A DNA stretch of 64,000 nucleotides from Pseudomonas synxantha (GTDB taxonomy: Bacteria > Pseudomonadota > Gammaproteobacteria > Pseudomonadales > Pseudomonadaceae). Positions 1-8,367 of the stretch are shown one piece after another. A program made the translations under genes and the position numbers. Position 1 is the first letter of the stretch; each line of letters begins with the position of its first letter. The notes beneath the pieces are model-generated. The model was not told where the DNA came from and ran no database searches. It saw nothing but the letters and a program-made list of their open reading frames with translations. Location: positions 2,852,001 through 2,916,000 of the forward strand of contig NZ_LT629786.1 in the NCBI RefSeq assembly GCF_900105675.1, in the 5' to 3' direction.

Positions 1-1
1 T

Positions 2-2761
2 CGCACCGGTGACCGTGGCCGCTACCTGCCGGGGGGTGAGCTGGAGTTTCTCGGCCGTGACGACGGCCAGGTCAAGATCCGTGGGCACCGCGTGGAGCTG
101 GGCGAAATCGACGCCGCACTGCTCGCCACCCCAGGCGTGGACAGCGCCGTCAGCCTGCTCAGCGGCGAGCTGCTGGCCTTTGTCACGGCGGCGCGTGTCG
201 AACCCGAGCCGCTGCCGGGCACACCACTGCTGACGGCGGTGCAGCGTTATGCCGACAGCCAGGTCGGCAACTTTGACGCGCAGCAGGTACGCGACTATCA
301 GGCTGACCTCAACGCCGCCGCCTTGAGTTCGATGCTGGATGTCATGCTCAAGGCCCAGTTGTTCAGCGGCGCGATGGCCGAGCCGGATGCAGCTGCAATC
401 CTCAGTGCCTTGCAGGTGCAACCGCGCCATCACTGGTTGGTGCGGCGTTGGTTGCTGGCCTTGTGTGACGCGGGCCTGTTGCAGCGCGAACAATCCCGCT
501 ATCGCCTGCTGCATGGCGAGCCAACCCCGGCGTTGGCCTGGGGCCGGGTGGAACAGGCGGTGGCGTGCGGGCTGTGCAGCCAGGCGCTGCTTGACTACCA
601 GCTCAACCATGTAGCGCAACTGCCGCAACTGCTGCGCGGCGAGGTCAACCCGTTCGATCTGTTGTTCCCCCAGGGCCAGCAAGACCTGGCGTTGCAGCTG
701 TATGGCGCGGATGCGGTATCGCGCTACAACAACCACAGCATCGCCGCGCTGATCAACCGGCTTGCCACCCACCATGACGGCGATGGCCCGCTACGCATCC
801 TTGAAATCGGTGCGGGCACCGGGGCCACCAGCACACCGGTGATCAGCCTGCTCGACGGCCTGAACGTGGATTACCTGTTCACTGACATGACCGCGTTTTT
901 CCTGCCGGCGGCCAAGCAGCGCTTTGCCGATCACGCCTGGGTGCGCTACGGCGTGCTGGACATTGACCAGGATATTCGCCCCCAGGGCCTGGCCAGCAAC
1001 AGCGTGGATATCGTGCTGTGCGCGGGCATGCTCAACAGCGTCAAGGACATCGACAACGCCCTCGGCCAGATCACCGAATTGCTCAGCCCCGGTGGCTGGC
1101 TGGTGTTCAGCGAACCGACCGGCGAATGGCCGCCGATCCTGCTGACCCAAGGCTTTATGATGACCCCGGCGGGCGACGACCACGACGTGGGCCGCAGCGA
1201 TTTGCGCGCTGCGGATATCTGGCAGGCACGGGTCCAGGCATTCGGCGGCGAATGCCTGCCGGCCCTGCCCCACGCCGACCACCCGCTGGCCGCCCTCGGC
1301 ATGCAGGTGTTCGCCGCACGCTTCAAGGCCGGGCTGCAGCGCTTGAGCGTCGACAGCCTGCGCCGCGCCCTGGCGCAACGCCTGCCGGACTACATGCTGC
1401 CGGCGCACCTGCAAGTGCTCGACCGTCTGCCCCTGACCGCCAACGGCAAGGTCGACCGCAAGACCCTGGCCAACTGGCGCCCAACCATCGATGCCCAGGC
1501 CGGCAGTAACGAAGCGGTGCCCAGTGACCCGCTCACCGCCGAGCTGTGCAGGGTGTGGGCCGAAGCCCTGGGCCTTTCGCAGATCGGCGCCGACGACAAT
1601 TTCTACGAGAAAGGCGCCGATTCGCTGATCCTCGCCCGCGTTGCCGGCCAGCTGCGTGAACAACTGCCCCAGGCGCACAGCCTGAGCTACGACACCCTGC
1701 TGCGGCAGATGCTCAACGAGCCGACTGTCAGCGCCCTGGCGCGCCTGCTCAACCACGATGAAAGCCCCCCCACCGCCGCAGCGCCTGACCAGTCGCAGCG
1801 CGCCACCCACAGCAACGCCCTGGTAGTGCCGTTCGGCGGTGGCGAGGTCGGCCCGGTGCGAGTGATGTTCCATGCCGCCCTGGGCACCCTGGATTATTTC
1901 CAGCACCTGGGCCGTGCGCTCGCCGCCCAGCAGGCCGGGCCGGTGATCGGTTTTGCGGTGGCAGACACCGCGCAGTACCTGGCCCTGGAACCCAAGCGCC
2001 TGATCGAAAGCGTGGCCCAGGACTACGCCGAACGCTTGATCGCCGACGGTCATCAGCGCTTCCAGCTGATCGGCTACTGCCTTGGCGGCCTGCTCGCCAC
2101 CGAAGTCGCCCGGCGCCTGCTGGAGCGCGGCATGGAGGTGGTGGACCTGAGCCTGATCGACAGCATCCCGATGTTTATCGACACCGACGAAGAGCTGGCC
2201 TATGAGGCGATCTTCGTGCCCAACCTCAACCTCGACCCGGTCAAGACCGTGTTCGGCGCCCATATCGAAGACTACGACGTGTACCGCGCCATCGACCTGC
2301 TGATGGCCCGCGACAACCGGCGCGTGCCCGCCGGGGCCATGGCTGCCCTGGGCGGCGACCCGGGCCTGGAAGCACTGGCGCTGGCGGTCCGGCAACAATC
2401 GGCGCGCAGCCAGGAAGAGCGCCTGGCCGAGTACGCCCGCCTGGCGTCTGGGCAGGCCGGGGTGCCGATCGGCCCCGAGCTGGTGCCGACGCTGTTCCGC
2501 GTGTGTCGCCACAGCATGCGTGCGGCGCGGTTCGACCCACCACCGTTCCTCGGCAACATGACCTACCTGCGCTGTCTGGAGCAGCAATCGTTCGGCATTA
2601 CCGGCGGTGTCGGCCACCTCGCGGCGCCGTTCTGGGAGGACGCCTGCCTGGGCCAGTTCAACTTGATCGACGTGCCCGGCAACCACTTCAGCGTGATCGA
2701 ACCACCCCACGTGCACATCGTTACTGCGCACCTGCTTGAGGCCCTTCGGAAAAACTCATGA
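2..2761 (+). CDS. NRPS C-terminal part (A-MT-PCP-TE), 5' truncated by window edge
   Basis: This is the 3' end of a nonribosomal peptide synthetase; the reading frame is open from base 2 and the start lies outside the window. In order it shows adenylation core motifs A7 (TGDRGRY, residues 2-8) and A8 (KIRGHRVELGEI), an embedded SAM methyltransferase (LEIGAGTG, 267-274), the A10 motif (NGKVDRK, 481-487), a carrier domain whose phosphopantetheine serine is in GADSL (S541), and a terminal thioesterase (GYCLGG, C693; D720; H895). A-MT-PCP-TE is the architecture of the last module of pyochelin-type synthetases (PchF), where a cysteine-derived ring is N-methylated and the chain released. The thioesterase nucleophile appears to be Cys rather than Ser. 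It is followed, with an ATGA overlap, by the ABC transporter genes. Family placement is secure; the substrate is inferred. Confidence 0.93.
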   Translation, partial: RTGDRGRYLPGGELEFLGRDDGQVKIRGHRVELGEIDAALLATPGVDSAVSLLSGELLAFVTAARVEPEPLPGTPLLTAVQRYADSQVGNFDAQQVRDYQADLNAAALSSMLDVMLKAQLFSGAMAEPDAAAILSALQVQPRHHWLVRRWLLALCDAGLLQREQSRYRLLHGEPTPALAWGRVEQAVACGLCSQALLDYQLNHVAQLPQLLRGEVNPFDLLFPQGQQDLALQLYGADAVSRYNNHSIAALINRLATHHDGDGPLRILEIGAGTGATSTPVISLLDGLNVDYLFTDMTAFFLPAAKQRFADHAWVRYGVLDIDQDIRPQGLASNSVDIVLCAGMLNSVKDIDNALGQITELLSPGGWLVFSEPTGEWPPILLTQGFMMTPAGDDHDVGRSDLRAADIWQARVQAFGGECLPALPHADHPLAALGMQVFAARFKAGLQRLSVDSLRRALAQRLPDYMLPAHLQVLDRLPLTANGKVDRKTLANWRPTIDAQAGSNEAVPSDPLTAELCRVWAEALGLSQIGADDNFYEKGADSLILARVAGQLREQLPQAHSLSYDTLLRQMLNEPTVSALARLLNHDESPPTAAAPDQSQRATHSNALVVPFGGGEVGPVRVMFHAALGTLDYFQHLGRALAAQQAGPVIGFAVADTAQYLALEPKRLIESVAQDYAERLIADGHQRFQLIGYCLGGLLATEVARRLLERGMEVVDLSLIDSIPMFIDTDEELAYEAIFVPNLNLDPVKTVFGAHIEDYDVYRAIDLLMARDNRRVPAGAMAALGGDPGLEALALAVRQQSARSQEERLAEYARLASGQAGVPIGPELVPTLFRVCRHSMRAARFDPPPFLGNMTYLRCLEQQSFGITGGVGHLAAPFWEDACLGQFNLIDVPGNHFSVIEPPHVHIVTAHLLEALRKNS

Positions 2762-4497
2762 GCACCGCCCTGGATACCCTGAAACGCCCGGTCAACCGCT
2801 TGATCCGCCTCGGCGTGGTGTTTGCCGCAGTCGGCGCGCTGGTCAACCTGGTGCCCTTTATCGGCCTCACTGAACTTGGCCGCCTGCTGCTCGCCGGCAA
2901 CGCCGACAGCGCCACCCTGTGGCAGTGGGCAGCGCTGGTGGTGGTCGCCCTGAGCCTGGGCTGGATGGCCAGCGGCGCCGCGCTGTGGCTGACCCACCTG
3001 GCCGACCACCGCCTGCAATCGAGCCTGCGCGAGGCCATGGTGCGCAAGCTGGGGCGCGTGCCCCTGGGCTGGTACACCGACACCACTTCCGGCGCCGTGC
3101 GCAAGGTGGTGCAGGACGACCTCGAAGACCTGCACCATCTGGTTGCTCATCACGCCGTCGAAGTGACGGCGGCGATTGTCACGCCCTTGGCGGGATTGAT
3201 CTGGCTGGCGACGTTGAACTGGCGCCTGGCACTGCTGGCGGTGATGACCCTGCCGATCTACGCGCTAGCCTACAGCCTGATGATGCGCGGCTTCGGCACC
3301 AAGATGCAGTTGCTCGACAAGAGCATGACCCGGGTCAGCGCGGCGATTGTCGAGTTTGTCCACGGCATTGCCGTGGTCAAGGCATTCGGGCAGGTCGGCC
3401 AGGCCCATCGCAGTTATCAGCAGGCGGTCAACCAGTTCAGCACCCAGTACGCCGGCTGGGTCAAGCCACTGCTGCGCCTGGAAGCCTTCTCGTCGATGGC
3501 CTTGAGTGTGCCGGTGATCCTGCTGGTCAGCCTGAGCGTGGGCAGCCTGTTACTGGCCCAGGGCTGGATCACGCCATTGCAGTTGTTCGCCGAAACCCTG
3601 GTGGCGGTGGTGATCCCGCAGTCGCTGCTGGTGATCAACCAGAGCCTGACCGCGCAACGCACCGCTCTCGCTGCGGCCGAGCGCATCGAAGCGCTGCTGG
3701 GCGTCGAGGAGCTGCCGACGCCCAAGGTTTGCGTACCGCCCCAGGGCAGCGACATCCGCTTTGAACAGGTGCAGTTCGGCTATGACCCCGGGCATATGAT
3801 CCTCAATGGTGTCGACCTGCACTGCCCGGCCGGCAGCGTCACCGCGCTGGTGGGTGCCTCCGGCGCGGGCAAGTCGACCCTGGCCAAGCTGGTGCCGCGC
3901 TTTCACGACGTCAGCGCCGGGCGGGTCTGCGTAGGCGGTGTGGATGTGCGCGAGATCGACCCGCGCCAGCTGTATCAGCACGTGGGCTTTGTGTTGCAGG
4001 ACGCGCAACTGGTGCACGGCACGGTGGCCGACAACCTGCGCCTGGGCCGCCCCGAGGCCAGCGATGCCGAGGTCGAGGCCGCCGCCCGTTCGGCGCAGAT
4101 TCACCAACGCATCCAGGCCCTGCCCCGGGGCTATCAATCGGTGGTTGGCGAAGACGCGATTTTCTCCGGCGGTGAAGCCCAGCGCCTGTCCATCGCCCGC
4201 ACGCTGTTGGCCGATACGCCGGTGCTGATCCTCGATGAAGCCACCTCCCACGCCGACCCCGAGTCCGAAGCCTTGATCCAGGACGCGCTGTCTGCCCTGG
4301 CCCGCGGTCGCACGGTGCTGGTGATCGCGCACCGCCTGGCGAGCATCTGCGGCGTCGACCAGATCGTCGTGCTCGACCACGGCCGCGTCCTCGAAAGCGG
4401 CCGCCATGACCAGTTGCTGCAGGCCAACGGCGCCTATGCCCGGCTGTGGCGCGCCGGCACCGAAACCACCGCCCCCGACCTGGAGATGTCCTTGTGA
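2758..4497 (+). CDS. ABC transporter, fused TMD-NBD (YbtP/PchH-like)
   Basis: A 579-residue half-transporter with an N-terminal six-helix membrane domain (about residues 1-310) and a C-terminal ATPase. Visible motifs are Walker A (GASGAGKST, about 366-374), signature (FSGGEAQR, about 470) and Walker B (VLILDEATS, about 490). Pairs of such exporter-fold proteins beside siderophore synthetases (YbtP/YbtQ, PchH/PchI) act at the inner membrane; YbtP/Q import ferric yersiniabactin although they have an exporter fold. The next gene encodes the probable partner, so a heterodimer is likely. The ATG overlaps the NRPS stop by 4 bp (ATGA), indicating translational coupling. Whether it imports the metal complex or exports the product cannot be read from sequence. 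Confidence 0.92.
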   Translation: MSTALDTLKRPVNRLIRLGVVFAAVGALVNLVPFIGLTELGRLLLAGNADSATLWQWAALVVVALSLGWMASGAALWLTHLADHRLQSSLREAMVRKLGRVPLGWYTDTTSGAVRKVVQDDLEDLHHLVAHHAVEVTAAIVTPLAGLIWLATLNWRLALLAVMTLPIYALAYSLMMRGFGTKMQLLDKSMTRVSAAIVEFVHGIAVVKAFGQVGQAHRSYQQAVNQFSTQYAGWVKPLLRLEAFSSMALSVPVILLVSLSVGSLLLAQGWITPLQLFAETLVAVVIPQSLLVINQSLTAQRTALAAAERIEALLGVEELPTPKVCVPPQGSDIRFEQVQFGYDPGHMILNGVDLHCPAGSVTALVGASGAGKSTLAKLVPRFHDVSAGRVCVGGVDVREIDPRQLYQHVGFVLQDAQLVHGTVADNLRLGRPEASDAEVEAAARSAQIHQRIQALPRGYQSVVGEDAIFSGGEAQRLSIARTLLADTPVLILDEATSHADPESEALIQDALSALARGRTVLVIAHRLASICGVDQIVVLDHGRVLESGRHDQLLQANGAYARLWRAGTETTAPDLEMSL

Positions 4498-6239
4498 TCC
4501 GCAGCCTCGTGACTTTATTGGGCCCGGCCCATGCCGCACGCCTGTACCGCTACCTCGCCTGGCTGGTGACCAGTGCCGTACTGCAAGGCGTGGCCGTGGC
4601 GTTTTTGGTGCCGATCCTGCACGCGCTGTTTGCCGGCGACCTGCACAGCGCCTTCCATTGGCTGGCGGGCCTGGCGGCGATGGCGGTGCTGACCTGCATT
4701 GCCCACTACCAGCAGGCCATGAAGGGGTTTGCCCTGGCCCTGGTGGTGTTGACCACCCTGCATGATCGCCTCGGCCAGCACCTGGTGACCTTGCCTTTGG
4801 GTTGGTTCAATTCGGAGAAGGTCGGACGCCTGTCGCGCAGTGCCACCAGCGGCACCCTGATGGTCACCGGCTTGTTTGCCCATTACCTGGGGCCGGTGGT
4901 GTCCGGCGTGGTGGTGCCGGCCACGGTGGCGCTGAGCCTGTTCGTGTTCGACTGGCGCCTGGGCCTGACGGCCGTGCTGTGTGCGCCGCTGATCTACTTC
5001 ACCCATCACTGGTCGGCGGCGGCCATCGGCAGCAACGACGCACGGGTGGAAGCCGCCGCGACCCTGGCCGGCAACCGCGTGGTGGAATTCGCCCGCTACC
5101 AGCAAGTGCTGCGCGCCTTTGGTCGCACCCAGGACGGGTACGCGCCGTTGCAGGCCGCCAACCTGGCGCAGAAACACGCGGGCGGCTCGATGCTGTCCCA
5201 GACCTTTCCGAAATTGCTGGCCGGTGGGTTGACCGTGCAGTTGGCGTTTGCACTACTGGTGGGCGTAGGCATTGCCCTGGCTGCCCACGGCGACATCGAC
5301 GCCATCCAGTTGGTCGCCCTGCTGGCTCTGACAGCGCGCTTTGTCGGGCCACTGGCCGAAGCGGCGGCGCGCAGCGGCCTGTTGCGTATGGCCGGTAACG
5401 ACCTCGACCAACTGGTGAGCATCCTGCGCGAGCCGTCGTTGCCGGAGCCGGCGGTGAGCCAAGCGCTGACGGCGCCCGGCAGCCTGGCCTTTGACCAGGT
5501 CAGCTTCGCTTACCCCAGCGGGCCCAAGGTGCTGCACCGCCTGACGTTCAACGCCCCGGCCCATTCCATGACCGCGATTGTCGGCGCCTCGGGCTCGGGC
5601 AAGACCACCGTCACGCGCCTGCTGATGCGTTTTTTCGATGCCAGCGAGGGCAGCGTCAAGGTCGGCGGCGTGGACGTGCGCGAGCTGTCCAATGCCGCGC
5701 TGATGGCGCAATTGTCCCTGGTGATGCAGGACGTGTACCTGTTCGACGACAGCCTTGAGGCCAACATTCGCGTCGGCAGCCCGGACGCCAGTGCCGAACA
5801 AGTCGCCGAAGCCGCACGGCTGGCCGGCGTGGATGAAATCGTCGCACGCCTGCCCCAGGGCTGGAACACGCCAGTGGGCGAAGGCGGCGCGGCGCTGTCC
5901 GGGGGCGAACGCCAGCGCGTATCCCTGGCCCGGGCCCTGCTCAAGCGGGCGCCCATCGTATTGCTGGATGAAGCCACGGCGGCACTGGACCCGCACAACG
6001 AAGCCTTCGTACAGGCAGCGATCCGCAGCCTGATGCAAAGCTCCACGGTGCTGGTAATTGCCCACCGCCTGCCGACCATCATGGCCGCCGACCAGATCCT
6101 GGTGCTGGATGAAGGTTGCCTGGTGGAGGCCGGCACCCATGCGCAGTTGCTGGCCCGCAACGGTCGCTACGCAGGGTTCTGGCATGACCGCCAGCGCGCC
6201 GGCGGCTGGCGTCTGAACGCCGAGGCCCAGCCATGCTGA
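4494..6239 (+). CDS. ABC transporter, fused TMD-NBD (YbtQ/PchI-like)
   Basis: Second half-transporter, 581 residues, with an N-terminal membrane domain and an ATPase showing Walker A (GASGSGKTT, about 363-371), signature (LSGGERQR, about 469) and Walker B (IVLLDEATAALD, about 488). The GTG at 4494 was chosen because it overlaps the previous stop in a GTGA, matching the coupling used through the operon; the longer frame starting at 4446 would run deep into the upstream ATPase. It probably pairs with the preceding protein. As with YbtP/YbtQ, the two genes sit between synthetase and tailoring genes, so the substrate is likely the metallophore made here. Confidence 0.91.
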   Translation: MIRSLVTLLGPAHAARLYRYLAWLVTSAVLQGVAVAFLVPILHALFAGDLHSAFHWLAGLAAMAVLTCIAHYQQAMKGFALALVVLTTLHDRLGQHLVTLPLGWFNSEKVGRLSRSATSGTLMVTGLFAHYLGPVVSGVVVPATVALSLFVFDWRLGLTAVLCAPLIYFTHHWSAAAIGSNDARVEAAATLAGNRVVEFARYQQVLRAFGRTQDGYAPLQAANLAQKHAGGSMLSQTFPKLLAGGLTVQLAFALLVGVGIALAAHGDIDAIQLVALLALTARFVGPLAEAAARSGLLRMAGNDLDQLVSILREPSLPEPAVSQALTAPGSLAFDQVSFAYPSGPKVLHRLTFNAPAHSMTAIVGASGSGKTTVTRLLMRFFDASEGSVKVGGVDVRELSNAALMAQLSLVMQDVYLFDDSLEANIRVGSPDASAEQVAEAARLAGVDEIVARLPQGWNTPVGEGGAALSGGERQRVSLARALLKRAPIVLLDEATAALDPHNEAFVQAAIRSLMQSSTVLVIAHRLPTIMAADQILVLDEGCLVEAGTHAQLLARNGRYAGFWHDRQRAGGWRLNAEAQPC

Positions 6240-7336
6240 TCGGGGTGTTGGGCGCCAGCGGCGACGTGGGGCTGGCCAGCGCCCAGGCGTTGTTGACGCT
6301 GGGAGTCAATGAGCTGCGCCTGGGCGGGCGCGATGCCGTCAAGGGTGCGCACTGTGTGCAAGTGCTCCAGCAACAATGGCCACAGGCGCGCTTGCAATGG
6401 GTCGCGGCGGACTTCACCGACGCCAGGGCTTTGGCCGCGTTCGCCCGTGGTTGCGATGTGCTGCTCAACTGCGCCGGCCCGTCCTGGCGCGTAGAGGCGC
6501 GTGCCGCACACGCCGCGTTGCAGGCCGATGCCCATTACGTCGATGCCGCCGGCCACATGCACCTCGACCCGGCCCAATGGCGTGGCCGCTGCGCGGTGCT
6601 GGGTGCCGGCCTGCAACCCGGGCTCACCGGCCTGCTGCCGCGCTGGCTGGCGGAGCAGGCATTCACCCTGGTGCGCAGCCTGACCAGCTATTTCGGCTTG
6701 CGCGATCACTTCACCGCCGTGGCTGCCGACGACTTTTTGCAAGGCGCGGTGGACGGCAGCAGCGAACCGCTGGCGGCCTGGCACAACGGCCGCTGCAGCC
6801 GTGCACTGCGGCGCCGGCGCGAGGTGTCGGTGCCGTGCTTCCCCGGCCAGGTCCACCTGTTGCCCTACCTGAACCTCGAGGGCGAACGCCTGGCCATGGA
6901 CCTGAACCTGGAGGTCGGCCAGTGGTTCAACGTGATCACCGATGGCTACGTGCTCAAGGCCCTCGACCAGGCCCACGGCCTGCCACGGGCCGACGCCGTG
7001 CAGCGTTTGTGCGAGGCCAGTCGCCTGGATCTGAGCGGGCAAGCGCCTTTTGTCACCCTGCTGCTGCAACTCGATGGCGTGTACCACGAGCAGGCCCTGA
7101 CCCGCAGCCTGGTGCTCAGCGGCGCCGGCAATGCGGCGCTGACCGGTGCCATGGCCGCCGCCACGGCGATCAGCGTGGTGGAGGGCGAGATCCGGTCCGG
7201 CTGCCATGCAGCTGCCGAGGCCCTGCCCCCCGCCGCCAGCCTTGAACGCCTGCTGCGCACCTCGGCGATCCGCGCCCTGAACCTGCTGCACAGCCCGCTC
7301 GATCAACTGCATGCCGCCGAAGAAGGTTGCCTATGA
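6233..7336 (+). CDS. Saccharopine dehydrogenase-like NAD(P)-binding protein
   Basis: A 367-residue protein opening with a Rossmann dinucleotide-binding motif (GVLGASGDVGLASA, residues 4-17). The fold resembles the saccharopine dehydrogenase NADP-binding family (COG1748-like). A saccharopine role is unlikely because the gene sits in the middle of a metallophore operon, so it is more likely a reductase or oxidoreductase tailoring step, perhaps on an imine or thioester intermediate. It overlaps the preceding gene by 7 bp and the next by 4 bp. This gene is not part of the classical pyochelin set as I know it. The exact reaction is unknown. Confidence 0.8.
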   Translation: MLIGVLGASGDVGLASAQALLTLGVNELRLGGRDAVKGAHCVQVLQQQWPQARLQWVAADFTDARALAAFARGCDVLLNCAGPSWRVEARAAHAALQADAHYVDAAGHMHLDPAQWRGRCAVLGAGLQPGLTGLLPRWLAEQAFTLVRSLTSYFGLRDHFTAVAADDFLQGAVDGSSEPLAAWHNGRCSRALRRRREVSVPCFPGQVHLLPYLNLEGERLAMDLNLEVGQWFNVITDGYVLKALDQAHGLPRADAVQRLCEASRLDLSGQAPFVTLLLQLDGVYHEQALTRSLVLSGAGNAALTGAMAAATAISVVEGEIRSGCHAAAEALPPAASLERLLRTSAIRALNLLHSPLDQLHAAEEGCL

Positions 7337-8367
7337 ACACCGCTCTGAACGAGTTGGAACACGTCAGCCTGGGCGTGATGGCCCAGGTGCTGCTGCACGC
7401 CCAGGCGTTGCCGTTGCAAGCCTGGCGCAGCGCCGAACAGATCAACGCCGCGCTGGGCACGGCTGCGCGGCATGCCTGGGTGGTGCGGCGTTGGCTGGCG
7501 GCGTTGACCCGTGCGGGCATGCTGCGCGAAGACGGTGAACAGCTGGGTTGGCAAGCAACACCCCTCGATCCGCGGGTAGGTGAACTGCCGCGCCTGTATG
7601 CCGAGTTGGGCTTCCCGGCCACTATGGCGCGCCTGCACACCCAAGTCATCGAGTGCCTGCCCGAGCTGCTGCGCGATCAATTCACCCTCACCCACTTGCT
7701 GATGCTCGGCAGCGACCCGGTGAAGGCGCTCGGCGCCTACCAGCACAATCCTTTCACTGCGGCGATCAATCATGCCCTGGCCAAACGGGCGCGGCAAGTC
7801 AGCGCCGCTGGTGGAACGTTGCGGGTACTGGAACTGGGCGGTGGTGCCGGCTGCACCACCGACGCGGTGCTTGCAGCGCTGCAAGCGCGGCAAAAGGACT
7901 ATCGCTTCACTGATATCAGCTCGCTGTTTACCGGCGCGGCACAGCGCCAGTATCGCCTCGAGCCGGGGATGCAATTCGGCCTGCTCGACCTCGATCGCAG
8001 CTTCAGCGACCAGGGTATTGCGCCCCACAGCCAGGACCTGGTGATCGCCGGCAATGTGCTGCACAACGCCCGCAACCTGCCCGATTGCCTGGGGCAGATC
8101 CGCACCAGCCTGGGCGACAGCGGCACCTTGCTGTTCAGCGAGTCCATCGCCGACAACCCGGCGATGCTGACCTTCATGCACCTGTTGTTGTCGCCCCCCG
8201 CCGATGCACCGTTGCGCGCCAGCGATGAAGCCTTCATGGCACCCGACGCCTGGCACCTGGCCTTGGAAAGCGAGGGGTTTGAATTGCTCGAAGTCTGGCC
8301 TAGCGCCTGCGATCCGCTCGCCGCCGCGGGGCAACGCTTGTTCCATGCCAGAGGAGTTTCAACATGA
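7333..8367 (+). CDS. Standalone SAM methyltransferase related to NRPS-embedded MT domains
   Basis: A 344-residue class I methyltransferase with an SAM-binding motif (LELGGGAGCT, about residues 165-174), preceded by a helical region (ARHAWVVRRWLAALTRAGML) that parallels the region before the MT domain of the NRPS (HHWLVRRWLLALCDAGLL). This suggests it descends from an MT domain of the A-MT type that became free-standing. It could methylate carbon or nitrogen of a thiazoline ring or the peptide backbone. The ATG at 7333 overlaps the previous stop (ATGA); the TTG at 7327 is a less likely start. The product ends in an ATGA overlap with a second methyltransferase. Confidence 0.82.
   Translation: MNTALNELEHVSLGVMAQVLLHAQALPLQAWRSAEQINAALGTAARHAWVVRRWLAALTRAGMLREDGEQLGWQATPLDPRVGELPRLYAELGFPATMARLHTQVIECLPELLRDQFTLTHLLMLGSDPVKALGAYQHNPFTAAINHALAKRARQVSAAGGTLRVLELGGGAGCTTDAVLAALQARQKDYRFTDISSLFTGAAQRQYRLEPGMQFGLLDLDRSFSDQGIAPHSQDLVIAGNVLHNARNLPDCLGQIRTSLGDSGTLLFSESIADNPAMLTFMHLLLSPPADAPLRASDEAFMAPDAWHLALESEGFELLEVWPSACDPLAAAGQRLFHARGVST

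Noticed and set aside
791..2731. Long minus-strand frame of 646 residues opposite the NRPS
   Set aside because: High-GC shadow of the NRPS; no domain, composition rich in Gln/His/Ala typical of antisense frames.
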